Assembly (NCBI GenBank): GCA_009617715.1
Contig: VTFK01000036.1
Location: 990,111-1,054,110 of the forward strand
Length of the DNA stretch: 64,000 nucleotides
Direction: 5' to 3'
Source: Plectrocnemia conspersa
Taxonomy: Eukaryota; Arthropoda; Insecta; Trichoptera; Polycentropodidae
How positions within the stretch are numbered: position 1 is the first letter of the stretch; each line of letters starts with the position of its first letter. Shown piece by piece: positions 1 to 11,330 of the stretch. The translations under genes were made by a program, and so were the position numbers. The notes under the pieces were generated by a model. The model worked only from the letters and a program-made list of their open reading frames with translations. It ran no database searches and was not told where the DNA came from.

Positions 1-555
1 TGCATTTAATAAAAAAATATGCTAATACTTTTAATATAGTGATTTCGTAGTAATTACTAAAATTTAGGAAAATGTTTAGAATAAATAATTTACAATTATA
101 TGAAGAACCATTGTTAAAAAAAAAATGTTTATGTTAATTATTCCATAAATGCTTTCAGTGATATATTGCAAAATTCTTGCATGCATTTATTTAAAAAAAA
201 TTATGAACGATACAAAAACTTTCTTTAAAGATTTGATTAAAGTCTTTAAAAATATTTTTTTGTAATGGAACAAATTAAATATTATTATATTTTTTTTAGT
301 TAAAATGGATATGAATTTTTATGATTCTATTTGATTTACAACCTGTCATATTTATAACAATGGAATTAAGCAAATTCGAGAATTGTTGCCAAGTGTCAAA
401 TGCAAATTATAATAGCTTATCGTCCTTTACAATAATTATACTTATTTCAAATATAAGTACGCAATTATATTGTTTAGCTTAAATAAAATTGATAAATCTA
501 ATTGTGTAGTTTAATTTATTAAAACAATTTAATTGATCAAAAGAACAACCTTCTT
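1..555. other. AT-rich tract, no gene
   Basis: Low-complexity AT-rich DNA with poly-A/T runs and frequent stops in all frames. Nothing recognisable was seen. Confidence 0.7.
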
Positions 556-738
556 CTACTTGAGTGGTATAAGTCGCTGACTATTAACCCGAAAGACCTA
601 GATTCGAATCCATATTGACCTTGATGTTTTTTAATTTCTATCCTGTCTGGGTAATCGAAATTAGATATTTTAAATGAATTATAATTGAGAATGATCATCA
701 CAGATTTTTAATCTGCCAGATAAATTATTTAAAATCGA
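556..738 (+). mobile_element. tRNA-derived SINE copy
   Basis: The head looks like a tRNA with a pol III internal promoter. There is an A-box-like TGAGTGGTATAAG at 561-573 and a B-box-like GATTCGAATCC at 601-611, spaced as in tRNA genes. The potential arms do not pair into a clean cloverleaf, and an AT-rich body of about 120 bp follows, which is the SINE pattern rather than a working tRNA gene. The head resembles the copy at 3031 and the three minus-strand copies at 9895, 23235 and 56345, but the body is too diverged for me to be sure it is the same family. Confidence 0.55.
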
Positions 739-739
739 G

Positions 740-764
740 TTAGGTTAGGTTAGGCTAGGTTAGG
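740..764 (+). repeat. Interstitial TTAGG telomere-like repeat
   Basis: Five consecutive TTAGG units are present, the fourth mutated to CTAGG. TTAGG is the canonical insect telomere unit. The run directly follows the SINE ending near 738, so it may be that element's tail or a microsatellite seeded at a break repair. It is far too short to be a telomere. Confidence 0.85.
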
Positions 765-959
765 GCGTCAAAAATTCTCTAAAATATATTATATGTATTC
801 ATTTTATTTTATTATTACAGATGCTGAATATTTTCTAGGAGTGGTACTACAATTTTATTTTTATAATTATACTTTATTTTTTTTGCTAATGTTTTATATG
901 TATTTCAGTATCTAAAATCTCGTAAAATAAATTATTTATAACAGTTATAAAAATAATCA

Positions 960-1510
960 CATTTTCGGGCCACTCCGTAAATTGCCATTACACTCATTAC
1001 CAGTCATTGGCTTAACAATAAAGCCATTTCGAGCTTTACGTCGCCGTTCATCGCCTCCGCAATATCTTGATGTGTTTTTTCGGGTTAATGTCGCCATTTT
1101 GTATCCAATCGCTCCGAAGCCCACACAAAAAAAAACACAACCATCAGTCGTTTTCACGAAAACTCGCGCTTTTCCAGACACAATAGCGAAAAAAGTGCGA
1201 ATGTTTGTGAAACGAAAAAAAGCTCACATACAATAATAACTCGTACACAATTGTGCGCGCAACACACAAATCTGGTGTCGAGCCAAGGATATTTCAATTG
1301 TCCGAGAATTTCCCGCTGCTGCGCTGCGCTGTTTAATATCGCGGGAAACAATCTGAGCACGCGACGTTTCGCTTTGTTTCCCAAAACTTCGACCCCACAC
1401 AAAATGTAGTCACGTGACCGATTTCCTGACCGTACTGCGTCATTTCGATTTGAACTTTGTGTCGAGTCTCCTCCATGCGAAGGTTTACTGCCGAGCCGGC
1501 TATGTTGTTT
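960..1510. promoter_or_regulatory. CpG-containing island with E2F-like and CACGTG sites
   Basis: The base composition is visibly more balanced and CpG-rich than the flanks. It contains two convergent E2F-type sites, TTTCCCGC at 1309-1316 and GCGGGAAA at 1341-1348, and a perfect TCACGTGA bHLH-zip palindrome at 1410-1417. Overlapping short open frames on both strands show no recognisable protein. A promoter or enhancer is likely; a non-coding first exon cannot be excluded. Confidence 0.4.
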
Positions 1511-1666
1511 TTTGATATTATTCTTTAAACCAACCTTGCAGTTTTACGTTGGTTTTATTCATGGCACCGACCACTCGGTCCTAAAATATAACACGTTTTT
1601 TTGTGCTACTACATTTTACGTTTTATTTTTATATGATCCGTTCAGATCGTTGCCTTTATGTTACAC

Positions 1667-3444
1667 TATAAGGCGTTGAGAATATTACAAAAAAAGCAGG
1701 TATATATTATATATATAATCGAATTAAAATTATTTTCAGTGGCTGAAAATAATAATTAAGAGCAAACTAAACACATGTTTCGATATTCATAAAAAAACTG
1801 ACTAACTATTTAAATCAACGTTCTTAGTTTAACCGCCTTGCAAGAGCTAGCTTATATATAATATTTTATTATTTGAGGTTTGAGAAATTTAATTAGGAAA
1901 TTATGTTTATTGCTTGAACAATAATTATAGTTTACGACGGTCGGCAACAGCTTGATTGTTGAATAAGTTTTGCTGTCGAAAGTTGTCGAAATGCTTCTGT
2001 TTTGCCTGTTTATTTTGATAAACGAAGCAAATTTCATTAATCGTGTGATTTGTAATCATACATTGCTTTGCAAGAGAACTGGACATTTTTAATTGCAACG
2101 GGTGCTGTCTCTTATTGTCTGTATTGTGTATCTCTCAACGCATGCTATATATTCAAATATTTTATAACGCTGGTTCGAGACAGATCTGGCAAATGACAGA
2201 TGAGAATGTTTGCCAGTCAATTTCATATTTTCTTAAACGCGCCCGAAAAATATGTTTAAGGCATAGGGGTAGAAAAACAATAGTATTTTGCGCAGGATTA
2301 AATGTAATATTTTGCTAGCACACATCCTTTCCAAACAATGAGTAATTTTTCGGCAGTAGTTATGGATGATTAAAATCTTGAAACAGATGTGCTATTATGT
2401 GGTCCGTGCAGTATTTAAAATTATTACTATAATTATTTGGTCATGATATTTCTCTTTCATTATTGTAAATAATAACTGACTGTAACTTGACTTTCGTGAC
2501 TTAATATTGTTTGAAATAGTCGTAAAATAGATCTTGAAATTAAAAAAAATCCTTTAGCATATCAAATGCAGACCAGTTTATTCTTGGTGTAATTTTAACT
2601 ATGCAAAATACTTTAAATGTTATTTTTTATTCAAACGTTGTCGCACGTTACAGTACGATAAACATAAATGGTTTTTTTTGTGAAGAGAAGATTAAGAATA
2701 AACACTGTATTAGTGATTTTTTCAAATTAGTTCATTTATCACTTGTTAAAAAATATTTTTATGCACTGTTTCAAGTGGTCTAAAATGATTTAATCTTTGC
2801 TTTGTTTTGGGTTACGCACTGATACCGAGCGTTCAAAAATACTTAAAAACAGTTATGGTTTACTCCTCCTAAGTTGAGGCTTATGGAATATTAATCGCTA
2901 CGCAGGTTTGGAGTCGTCCCATTTAAGACGATATATATGACAAAATCAGACTCCTGATCTACTACAAAGAGTAATACAATATTTTTTAGGAGCCTCGAGT
3001 CACTTTGTCTGGTTCTTATTCAGCAAAAAAGGCTTAAATAGCATAAGTTTATACTTATAACTCAGAGGAAACAGGTTCGGGTCCCCGCAGCATACTCAAA
3101 TTTATAAAAAATTGCGTATGCTGAATATTTATAAAAATACACTATTATTTGCGCCTGGCTCAGCTGCAAATAAATATTTTTTATTGTAAATTTTTGCATA
3201 TAACAGTCTACAATTACTTATATATATGTTATTGACTTAGCCAGGTAGTACTAATAGTGGAAGTTAAAATAAAGTGCAATAAAAGCATTTTTAGTAACTG
3301 CAGTTTTTTAATCAACATAAATAATTAAACAAAAATAAGAAATTTAAGCAGCTGAGAAAATATTTTTTTTAATAAATTTTCTAGAAACCTAATGAAAAAA
3401 TAACACTTATTTGAGTCTGTCCTTAATATTCTCAACGCCTTATA
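1667..3444. mobile_element. Non-autonomous DNA transposon with 21-bp perfect TIRs
   Basis: Bases 1667-1687 and 3424-3444 are exact reverse complements (TATAAGGCGTTGAGAA... and ...TTCTCAACGCCTTATA). Such a match 1.76 kb apart is not expected by chance. The outermost TA on each side could be a TA target duplication, leaving 19-bp TIRs beginning TAAGGCG, as in the Tc1/mariner superfamily. No 8-bp duplication fits the flanks. No transposase-like frame occurs inside; the only open frame, at 2115-2318, matches nothing I know. A SINE is nested near the right end. This reads as a non-autonomous element of unknown superfamily. Confidence 0.7.
3031..3185 (+). mobile_element. tRNA-derived SINE nested in the TIR element
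   Basis: It contains the B-box-like GGTTCGGGTCCCCGCAG at 3073-3089, preceded by AATAGCATAAG and an ACTTATAACTCAGAGG stretch. This matches, in the same order, the reverse complement of the 23235-23350 copy (GGAATAGCGTAG ... AGTAACTCTGAGG ... GAGCCCCGGCAGC). The following ATTTATAAAAAATTGCG also matches that family's body. Its position implies insertion after the host transposon had settled. Confidence 0.5.
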
Positions 3445-5430
3445 TTTCAGTTGGGTCAAAACCTAGTTAATATTAGATGTTATATAAAATTAATATTTTT
3501 GATTGACATATAACATATGGATAGTAAAAGACAGCGAAAAACACGTTTTTTTTTAAAACTTTGTATAAAACTCTTTGTGATGTTATAATTGAATTAAAAA
3601 TTTGTTTTTATCATATTTTTAATATTTAAATTATTAGGTTAATGTGGTTATGTTAATTATTTTCATTAAGTTTTTAGTTCAAAAATAACAACATTCTTTC
3701 ATTTTTTAATTTAAAAAAAATATACGAGTTATGTAAATATATTTTATGGTAAATTAAACATAGCATCTTAAGATTGTATTTTATAGAATGATATAGCAAT
3801 TTTATTTTTATAATTACGCTATCATACACGCCAAAGAGACCATAACAAAGAGTCTGGTTCCACTCCGATTTATTGGAATTAGTCAGAGGATTATAAATTA
3901 ACAGTATTTAGATTTTTCCTCAATTTTAAAAAATATATAAGCTATAACACTGCCACACTAATTTATTTCAGCCACCTTCTTTAGATAATTCAGTGTCAGA
4001 ATTCTACCCCATAACTATCACTTTCGAATTAAAATAACAAGAGTCACTATTATTATTATTTTTAACCACTCCAGTATTTTCTATTTCTCAAAGAAAAAAA
4101 GCATAGTAAAGGGAATGTGACGAGGTAATTGCATTATATAAGTTAGTTTTCCAAGACATATACATCATTTTAATCGTGTTATATTCAAACTGTACAAATT
4201 AAGAGAAAATTTTAGTACATTGAAAACCTTAGGTACACAAGTGCGATATGTGTTTACGACAACGCCTTGTAGTAACGATACATACATTATTCACATTGGG
4301 TAATGGTATGACTAAAGCGCCGCACAACAAAATGCGTATTGACTAAATTTACGGCTTCACATATTTTAAGTAAATATAGCATATGTTATTTTATGTAAAT
4401 GTAGCATATGTTATATATGTTAAAACTAAGAACTCATTTAGTTAGTTTGTAATAAAAAATAAGCTCATTATCTTAAAGCATTAAATGGATTCAGAATACA
4501 ATAATATTTAAATGCAGTAAACGCATCATGTGTGCTGCGGTGTGAGCTGGTGCATTAGGCTGATTAGATATTTATTTTTTCCTCTGCATTAAAGTCATCA
4601 CAAAAAAGCATTTTAATAACAATTTTTAGTTAAAAAATATCGAAATTTTTTTTTCCCATTTTTTAATATTTTAGTTATTAGAGAAATAACTAAAAATACA
4701 ATATTTCTGAGCCTGCCATTTATTATACTACAAAACAGGAAAAGGATCATAAGGAATATTAAGTTTTCGGCAAATAATTTAGTGCGTCTTTGTGCGTAAT
4801 TTATAATTTAAAATAAATTATTTAATTCAGCGTATATAATGTAATTAAACTGTCGGTATTATAGCTAATGAAGTGTGAGTAATTTAATTATTATATATTA
4901 GGGAACGTTTATGAGGTATAAGACAGTAATTAGTTTAACGTCGACCGAAAACTGCCACCATGCTACTTGTTTTGACGTTAGCATAAAGGTATATTTCGAT
5001 TACTACCGTGTCCGAGTAATTACTTTAGTACTATACTATTATTATTCTTCTTGTAATGTTATCGATGTAAAATAACAGACGATAGTTAAAAGCGTTCAAA
5101 GCATTTATGCATATTAGAGATACTAATTTAAAATGCGATAGGGATACTTACTTTAATTTATTTATTTTTGAGTGTTGTTGGTAAATGTATGCATAATAAT
5201 ATTAATTGTTGTAGTCACAAAAGTAATTCCAAGTTCAATTTAAATAATTAATTAAATGGTAAAATTAATACAAATATATGACGTAGCACAATAAAGGGCG
5301 TAATTAATTATTTCAATCGAAAATTTTCGTCCGTAAAACGCACAGTATTATACGGGGTAGTAAAATATCAGATTAAATTTTATCTCGTAAATAAGTCGTA
5401 AACAAACATAAAGTTAAATTGAGAAGAAAA
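3445..5430. other. AT-rich tract, no gene
   Basis: No recognisable coding or RNA gene. There is a short diverged direct repeat around a core AGCATATGTTA (4378-4415). A weakly CpG-containing patch occurs at 4900-5110. Confidence 0.6.
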
Positions 5431-5439
5431 AAAGAAACG

Positions 5440-5900
5440 TATAACGCCCACAACGAAAATGTTTCATACCGTCGCGTTTGTGTTTTTATTTTCGTTTTTA
5501 ATATACAACAAACATTTTTTTATTCGTCCATAACTTAATGGGTGGATGTGCTCTTCTCTTGTCCATTATTTTGTTATAAAAAGAACATTTTGTTTTAATC
5601 GGCCCGAAAAAATCTGGCCCAGAAGATAAATGGTCCCGGGCAAGTGTCCACTTTATCTTTCGGTCCATGACAGACACTCGCTACTCGGAGCTTGGACAAA
5701 TTTTATTAGACGCATACGCCCAAAAGGGCAAAGGCTCTATTAAAGCGATTAAATCGCATCGATAAGTTAGTCGACTTTTGACCGAAACGGGTAGAAAGTA
5801 ATAAATTTAATTTTTTACCCACTGACGGTGTAAAAAATTCCGCCGACACTGGCGAGTAGCCAAAAATTGAAAGTTAATTAAAACGTTCAATTGGCGTGGC
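5440..5900. promoter_or_regulatory. CpG-containing island
   Basis: A stretch of balanced composition in AT-rich surroundings, with GGTCCCGGG (5632-5640), ATCGATAAG, and CGCCGACACTGGCGAG near its end. No long frame or protein motif is present. A conserved regulatory element is the best guess. Confidence 0.3.
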
Positions 5901-8900
5901 ACTATGCAGATAGAAATGTGATAATGAAATATTGGATGAACACTTGGGAACGATATTATTTTTCTATTATAATTAAATTTATAATTTAGATTGATCGAAC
6001 ACTAACATTTTGTTTAATTAGTAACAATAATGAATGGATGTAAATTAAGATAAATTAAACGTTAGTGGGTAAAGAAAAAATGTTTTTTTTATTCATTTTA
6101 AATTATATACAATATATTTTAAATATATTAATTGGATCTACTGATTTACAAATACTTAAATTTAATATTCAAGCAGCGTTAACAGATTTGATCTTTGCAC
6201 TTAAGAAAATTTATAAATTCGATACAAAAGGTACAGAAGTTAAACTTGGGAATATAATATTATTTTATATCTATACATATATTAAGGCAATATTATTTAA
6301 TTTATATCGCAGGAAGAGTTTATAGAACATAAATTTATACCTAAGTTAACCATTATTAAAATCTAAATAATAATGTTGCCAATAAGTAAAATAAAATAAA
6401 TGCCAAACAGTCCATTTCCATTAACTGTTGAATTTTTGCATAAATGTTTGCAATGCACTTGTTGAAAGCTTTTAAAAGCTTTTACGATCAACAGAATAAG
6501 TAAGTACTAGGTGCTAAATATTTTTTTTTGGTTCTGTATGTTTTAGTCCATTTATTATTATGTTCTGTATGTTTTAGTCATTTATTAACAGGCATGTTCT
6601 CAAATTATTTTTTGAGATTTTTTTTTATTTTATTTCTCGAAAAAAATATTTAATTTTTAAATATAAATATTTACTCTAAATATTTGCATTTTTTAAATAG
6701 GTTGCAGAAGAGAAACAGTTTCTTTGGAAGCAGACAATATGTTTCTGATATTGTCAAAGATATAGATATTTTTATTGCAGATCAATTACATTTATTTATA
6801 ACAACAAGCATAATAAAATTTTAATTAAGATATACAAATTATGATATATATTAGTCTAAAAATAAGTGTAATTTATGAGTTGTAATTTTTTTTAGCTTGA
6901 AAACATACTCGTTAATTATGCTACATAAATATAATAGATAATGTCAAGAGTTTACTTTTAGAGTATAAATATATTATGTTAATATGTTTAATTTTAATAT
7001 TATATATACATAAGTTGTATTGTACATTCAAGCAATCTATATATTTGTTTATTGTTTTCGGGATATATATGTATTTAAAAAAACCCTTTTTAAAATTTGT
7101 ATATGACAATATCTAGTATATCTTAAATATTATTTTAATTTTTATACTTATACAGAAAATAAAAGGTGGGAGCGTTAGTTATGATGAAAAGAATTTAATA
7201 AAACATTAGCCTAAAAAATTGTAATATTCTTCAATTGGTAAAATACAAAAGAATCGCTTAAATGCCATTGTATATTGTTATTTTGCGATTTGGAATTATT
7301 TTACGGCAATTTAGTTAATTCATATTATTAAAAAAATATTCTGCGCAAAACACATAAAATTGTTACTCTTGATTCATTAGAAAAATTATAAAAATTATAA
7401 CGTGCAGTAAAAATTACGTTTTAGCAGCCTGGCTTAAAATATTTTTAAGAAAAATAGACCAGAGATACATTTTCTATTCGGAGCAGTTATTTCTAGAACG
7501 AGATCTATTGTGAGCGACACAAATAGCAAAGAAATATGCCACTGTAATAGCAGTCTAATTCTAAAAAGATGTATATGCGAGCAAAAGAAATATATACAAA
7601 TTTAAGTAAGACATGATGCAATGCACCTGTCAATAACCAGAGAAGTTTTTAAAAAAAATATATTTAAAGACACTAGCGTAGCAAGGACGAAGCAGGGAGA
7701 ACGTTTGCAGTATAATCGTTGGTGTGTACAAAAAAAATATAAAAATAGTGATTTGATTGTAGTCCAAATCACTGATTATTCGTCAAGAATTTAAAGGAAG
7801 AGTAGCATCATTGATCTCCTCCCATTTCCCCGATCATATTTATGTAAAAACGATGCCATAGAAAAATCACATTTACTTCTAACCTAAACATTTACATATT
7901 ATTTTCATTAAATACCTAGACCGTCTTTTAAGCACTTAACTTTATAAATTTTATTGTTACAAAATTTATGCTACCCAAGCACTTGTTGAACAGCTAAACT
8001 ATTCTGAATACGAGCAAAAATTCAAGGTCTCCCCTAAATAATATATATTATTTAGTTAGTGAGTCAAAACACTGTTGTACTTTCGTTTTAACATCCAATA
8101 CTTATTCACAAAACGTTTGCCAAAGTTATACTGAATCGACATGTACAAAAAGCAGCCGCTTTCATTTAATTCATTAAATCTAGTCCATCCAAGTACTCAT
8201 AATAAATACTAAGAATTAACTCGATTTTTGAGATGACTTAAAGATTTAATGAGTCAGCATGTATCTATATCATAATATCCATTAAGTGTACAAATTCTTA
8301 CGATCATAATTTAAATATTATTGTAACTTATAAAGCATTAATTTACTGTTGTAATTTGTAAATAATTAGTACAACAAAAATATTATCTGCTTAGTGTTAT
8401 TATAAATAAAAAGTTTAGTACTGATTACTTGTTATTTTTGACTGAAAATTATTTAGATTATATCACTATAAATATCAATAATCACGTTAGTTCTTATTTA
8501 TAATAACATTATTTTCTAAAGCTCAATTGTTTGCTATATGTATATGTAAAGTTGAGTAGGAAATTAAAAATATTTACCGTTTCACTAAAAAGTTTCATAC
8601 GAATAAAATGGAATAAAAATAAATCGCTCCAGCATACCGCCTTGGGTGTTATATTTTCAAATTATCCTGAAATATGGGATGTTTTTTTCAATTTGCACCC
8701 TTGCGACTCTATGAGAGAAACCCTAAAATTGTATATAGCCAGGGTTACATATTATTAGATTAAATCCAAATATACACATATCTATATATATAATAGAATG
8801 TACGATTTTACAAATGTAATGAGGTTGAATTTGAGATTTCATATAATCTAACTTAAATTGAATTTAAAAGCCACCAATCATATTTAAATATTAACGTAGA

Positions 8901-8990
8901 CGTAAACGTTTTTAAATATTTGCAATGATTAATAAATATATACTCGTGTATTTAATGCGTATAATAACATTTTCGTGGCTTTATAGCTTG
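5901..8990. other. AT-rich tract, no gene
   Basis: Nothing gene-like. A small tandem duplication repeats TTCTGTATGTTTTAGTC near 6532 and 6563. The open frames at 6065-6325 and 8531-8758 are AT-biased and match no known family. Confidence 0.6.
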
Positions 8991-8999
8991 ATGTATTAT

Positions 9000-9150
9000 A
9001 TAGCAAACATGTACATTGAAATGCTATAATTTGATCACGGAGCATTCATGCTTAGACTTCTGAATGCTATATTTAATAGGTCTTTGACATGGCTCTGATG
9101 ATAACGTCACATATAGGCGTACAATATAAATCAATCTATTTCGAAATAAG
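9000..9150. other. Small higher-complexity patch
   Basis: About 150 bp of mixed composition containing TGATAACGTCAC and two similar GAATGCTATA / GAAATGCTATAAT motifs. It may be a small regulatory element; nothing more can be said. Confidence 0.2.
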
Positions 9151-9894
9151 CATAGAGTTATAGCATAATAAGCTTAAACAATTAATTATATATTACTTAC
9201 TATTAAAATACTAGATATAAATATGACCTTGAATTCAATTGCTAAACCGACCAACCAGTAATTTTCAAGATAAAACGACATCCCTGCAATACGGCACAAG
9301 TAGTAAAAATATTTATTTGCTATAAAATATGGAAGTAAAAAAATCTTAGCGAAGAGTGAAGGCAAAACTCAATACGGAAAATCAAGAAAAAGATTAAAAA
9401 ACGTTTTTAAGTTCAGCACCTATAATATTTCAGTATTTTATTAAAGCTATTTTATACCGATTCATGATAATGTTTGCTTTCCATTTTTTGTCAAATAAAA
9501 TAAACATGACTCATAAAAAATAAAATTTTAGTTCATATTTTGCAAAGATGTCTCTTTGCAAAATCATATCTTAAAGATAAATTGAAGCATAAATCTTATG
9601 TAGTTTATTTATATTATATAATAGTATTGGATTTATTATTTTTAAATTGTTATTTACTTAAGAGCTATTTCTAATTTTATTTCTGTAAACATAACACAGC
9701 ACATTGTCTGTAAAGTATATAATAATCATAATAATAATGAAAAATTTAGAATAATAACATTAATAAAGGATATTCAAAATTAAATACCATGAAACATTAA
9801 GAATTTTCGAATTTTTTTATCTATCCAATTTAAAAAATATTAAAATAAAAATGTAAATATTAAAAAATAATAATTAATCCCATTTTTTTGACAT
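9151..9894. other. AT-rich tract, no gene
   Basis: Low complexity with many stops in every frame. Nothing recognisable. Confidence 0.65.
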
Positions 9895-10135
9895 TCTGTT
9901 GTAATCTGACAGGCGTAATGCCCAACCGGGTAAATCCGTATCAACTGGGAGAAGTCGATCAGACATAATGAATACCTACTTTTTAGTCTGGTGTTTGTAT
10001 AATAATTTACAAACAATAATTAGTTTAAATTATAGCGCATTTTTTATAATAAAACAATCGATTCTGCTGTGACTCGAACCCGCGGCCTCTATGTTACCAG
10101 TCTAGACCTTACGGATTACGGATTTTCAACCTTTA
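9895..10135 (-). mobile_element. tRNA-derived SINE, minus strand
   Basis: On the minus strand the head reads GGTCTAGACTGGTAACATAG, then a B-box GGGTTCGAGTCACAGC (10068-10083), then a body with TTTTATTATAAAAAATGCGC. It ends with GTAGGTATTCATTATGTC and CGCCTGTCAG. The same modules occur in the same order in the copy at 56345-56625, and the head plus TTTTTTA/AGCGC segment recurs at 23235-23350. Divergence between copies is high, so the family is old. Confidence 0.7.
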
Positions 10136-10564
10136 TAAAACATATTAAGCATATACCTATTTTAAATATTATCTTTATATACATTAAGGGAGTGTTTAGA
10201 TTAAAGATAGTGTGGCAAATATTAAAAAAATCAAGAGTAATAAAATTTAAATTAGGCTTATAAAAATATAATATATATTTTTTATGTATGCCTAAAATAT
10301 ACTATACAACTGTAGACGATATGTTTCGTCCATTTAGATAATGAAAAATGAACTTAGAACAAGGTTCTTTGTATATAACCCTAACTGTAATAAAGTTATG
10401 TACAAAAATATTTAAATTGCGTTTTAATTTTGAATTTTATAGTTATATAAATAAACTGTTAATTAAATGTCTGCAGATTATTCGTCTTAAATAATTTTTT
10501 TTAAAAAGTCAGAAAATCGCTCTAAGTTTTATAATTTATACAAATTATATTGTATCGATTTAAA

Positions 10565-11330
10565 AAAACTAAGGTCTAAGGTCGTCGAACCTCGCCTGAT
10601 GTCCACACGCTGTATTCGCGCACGTGAATCATTTGCATGTTGCGTATCCAGCGGCGATTCCTTAACAGATGATTTTTTTATTAGAGTTGATTGATTAAGT
10701 TTTTAGTTAAAATACAATATAAAGACCGGTCAGTCGAGTCGAAAGCAATGATTTATCACACTCTTTTCCCTCACTCTCAATTGGCAAACTATAGTGTTTT
10801 TCACAAAAGCACGTTTGCGTTAATGGTAAATTAATGCAACACCACACTGTGGCAAAGTTCATTGTGTGATATTCGGCAATAATACACCATGGCGTGTTTT
10901 GCGTATAACCAACGACTACGTAATAACACATTTACGCGTATACTCGTATACAACCACCCACATAACGAAATTACGCAATAATAATATAATGAGCATGATT
11001 ATTTTGAATTTTTCAACGTTTCGTAAAACGACAGTGTTATGGCGACGACTCGCATAATTCTTATCCTTTGATCCCGTTAACTTTCTAGTTTACAGATTCT
11101 TCCCTCTGGCCGCGTGCCCTTTGTCCTTTAGCTTGCCAGCCTTGGCCCTCTTGAAATTCCGCTTTATCACTCGACAACTTCTCTATCCAGTGGTAAAGCG
11201 CGCGAACACAATAATCTGTTCAGCACTTAAATTTAGACAATGTCAAATTTGCATAAATTTCCAGAAACAATAAAGTGAATTTGTTATTTACGATCCGCGG
11301 TCGCATATAGCCCGGCTAACTACCCAGTGT
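10565..11330. promoter_or_regulatory. CpG-containing islands with POU and E-box sites
   Basis: Two patches (10565-10680 and 10725-11330) stand out from AT-rich flanks. The first contains GCGCACGTGAATC and the octamer ATTTGCAT (10631-10638), a POU-type site. The second is about 600 bp without homopolymer runs and includes CTCTGGCCGCGTGCCC. Several overlapping short open frames exist on both strands, but none has a recognisable domain. Developmental enhancers are a reasonable inference. Confidence 0.35.

Noticed and set aside
556..618. Possible tRNA gene on the plus strand
   Set aside because: No closed cloverleaf; followed by a SINE-like body.
10060..10130. Possible tRNA gene on the minus strand
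   Set aside because: The B-box is good but the acceptor and anticodon stems do not pair, and the same unit with a SINE body recurs at 56345.
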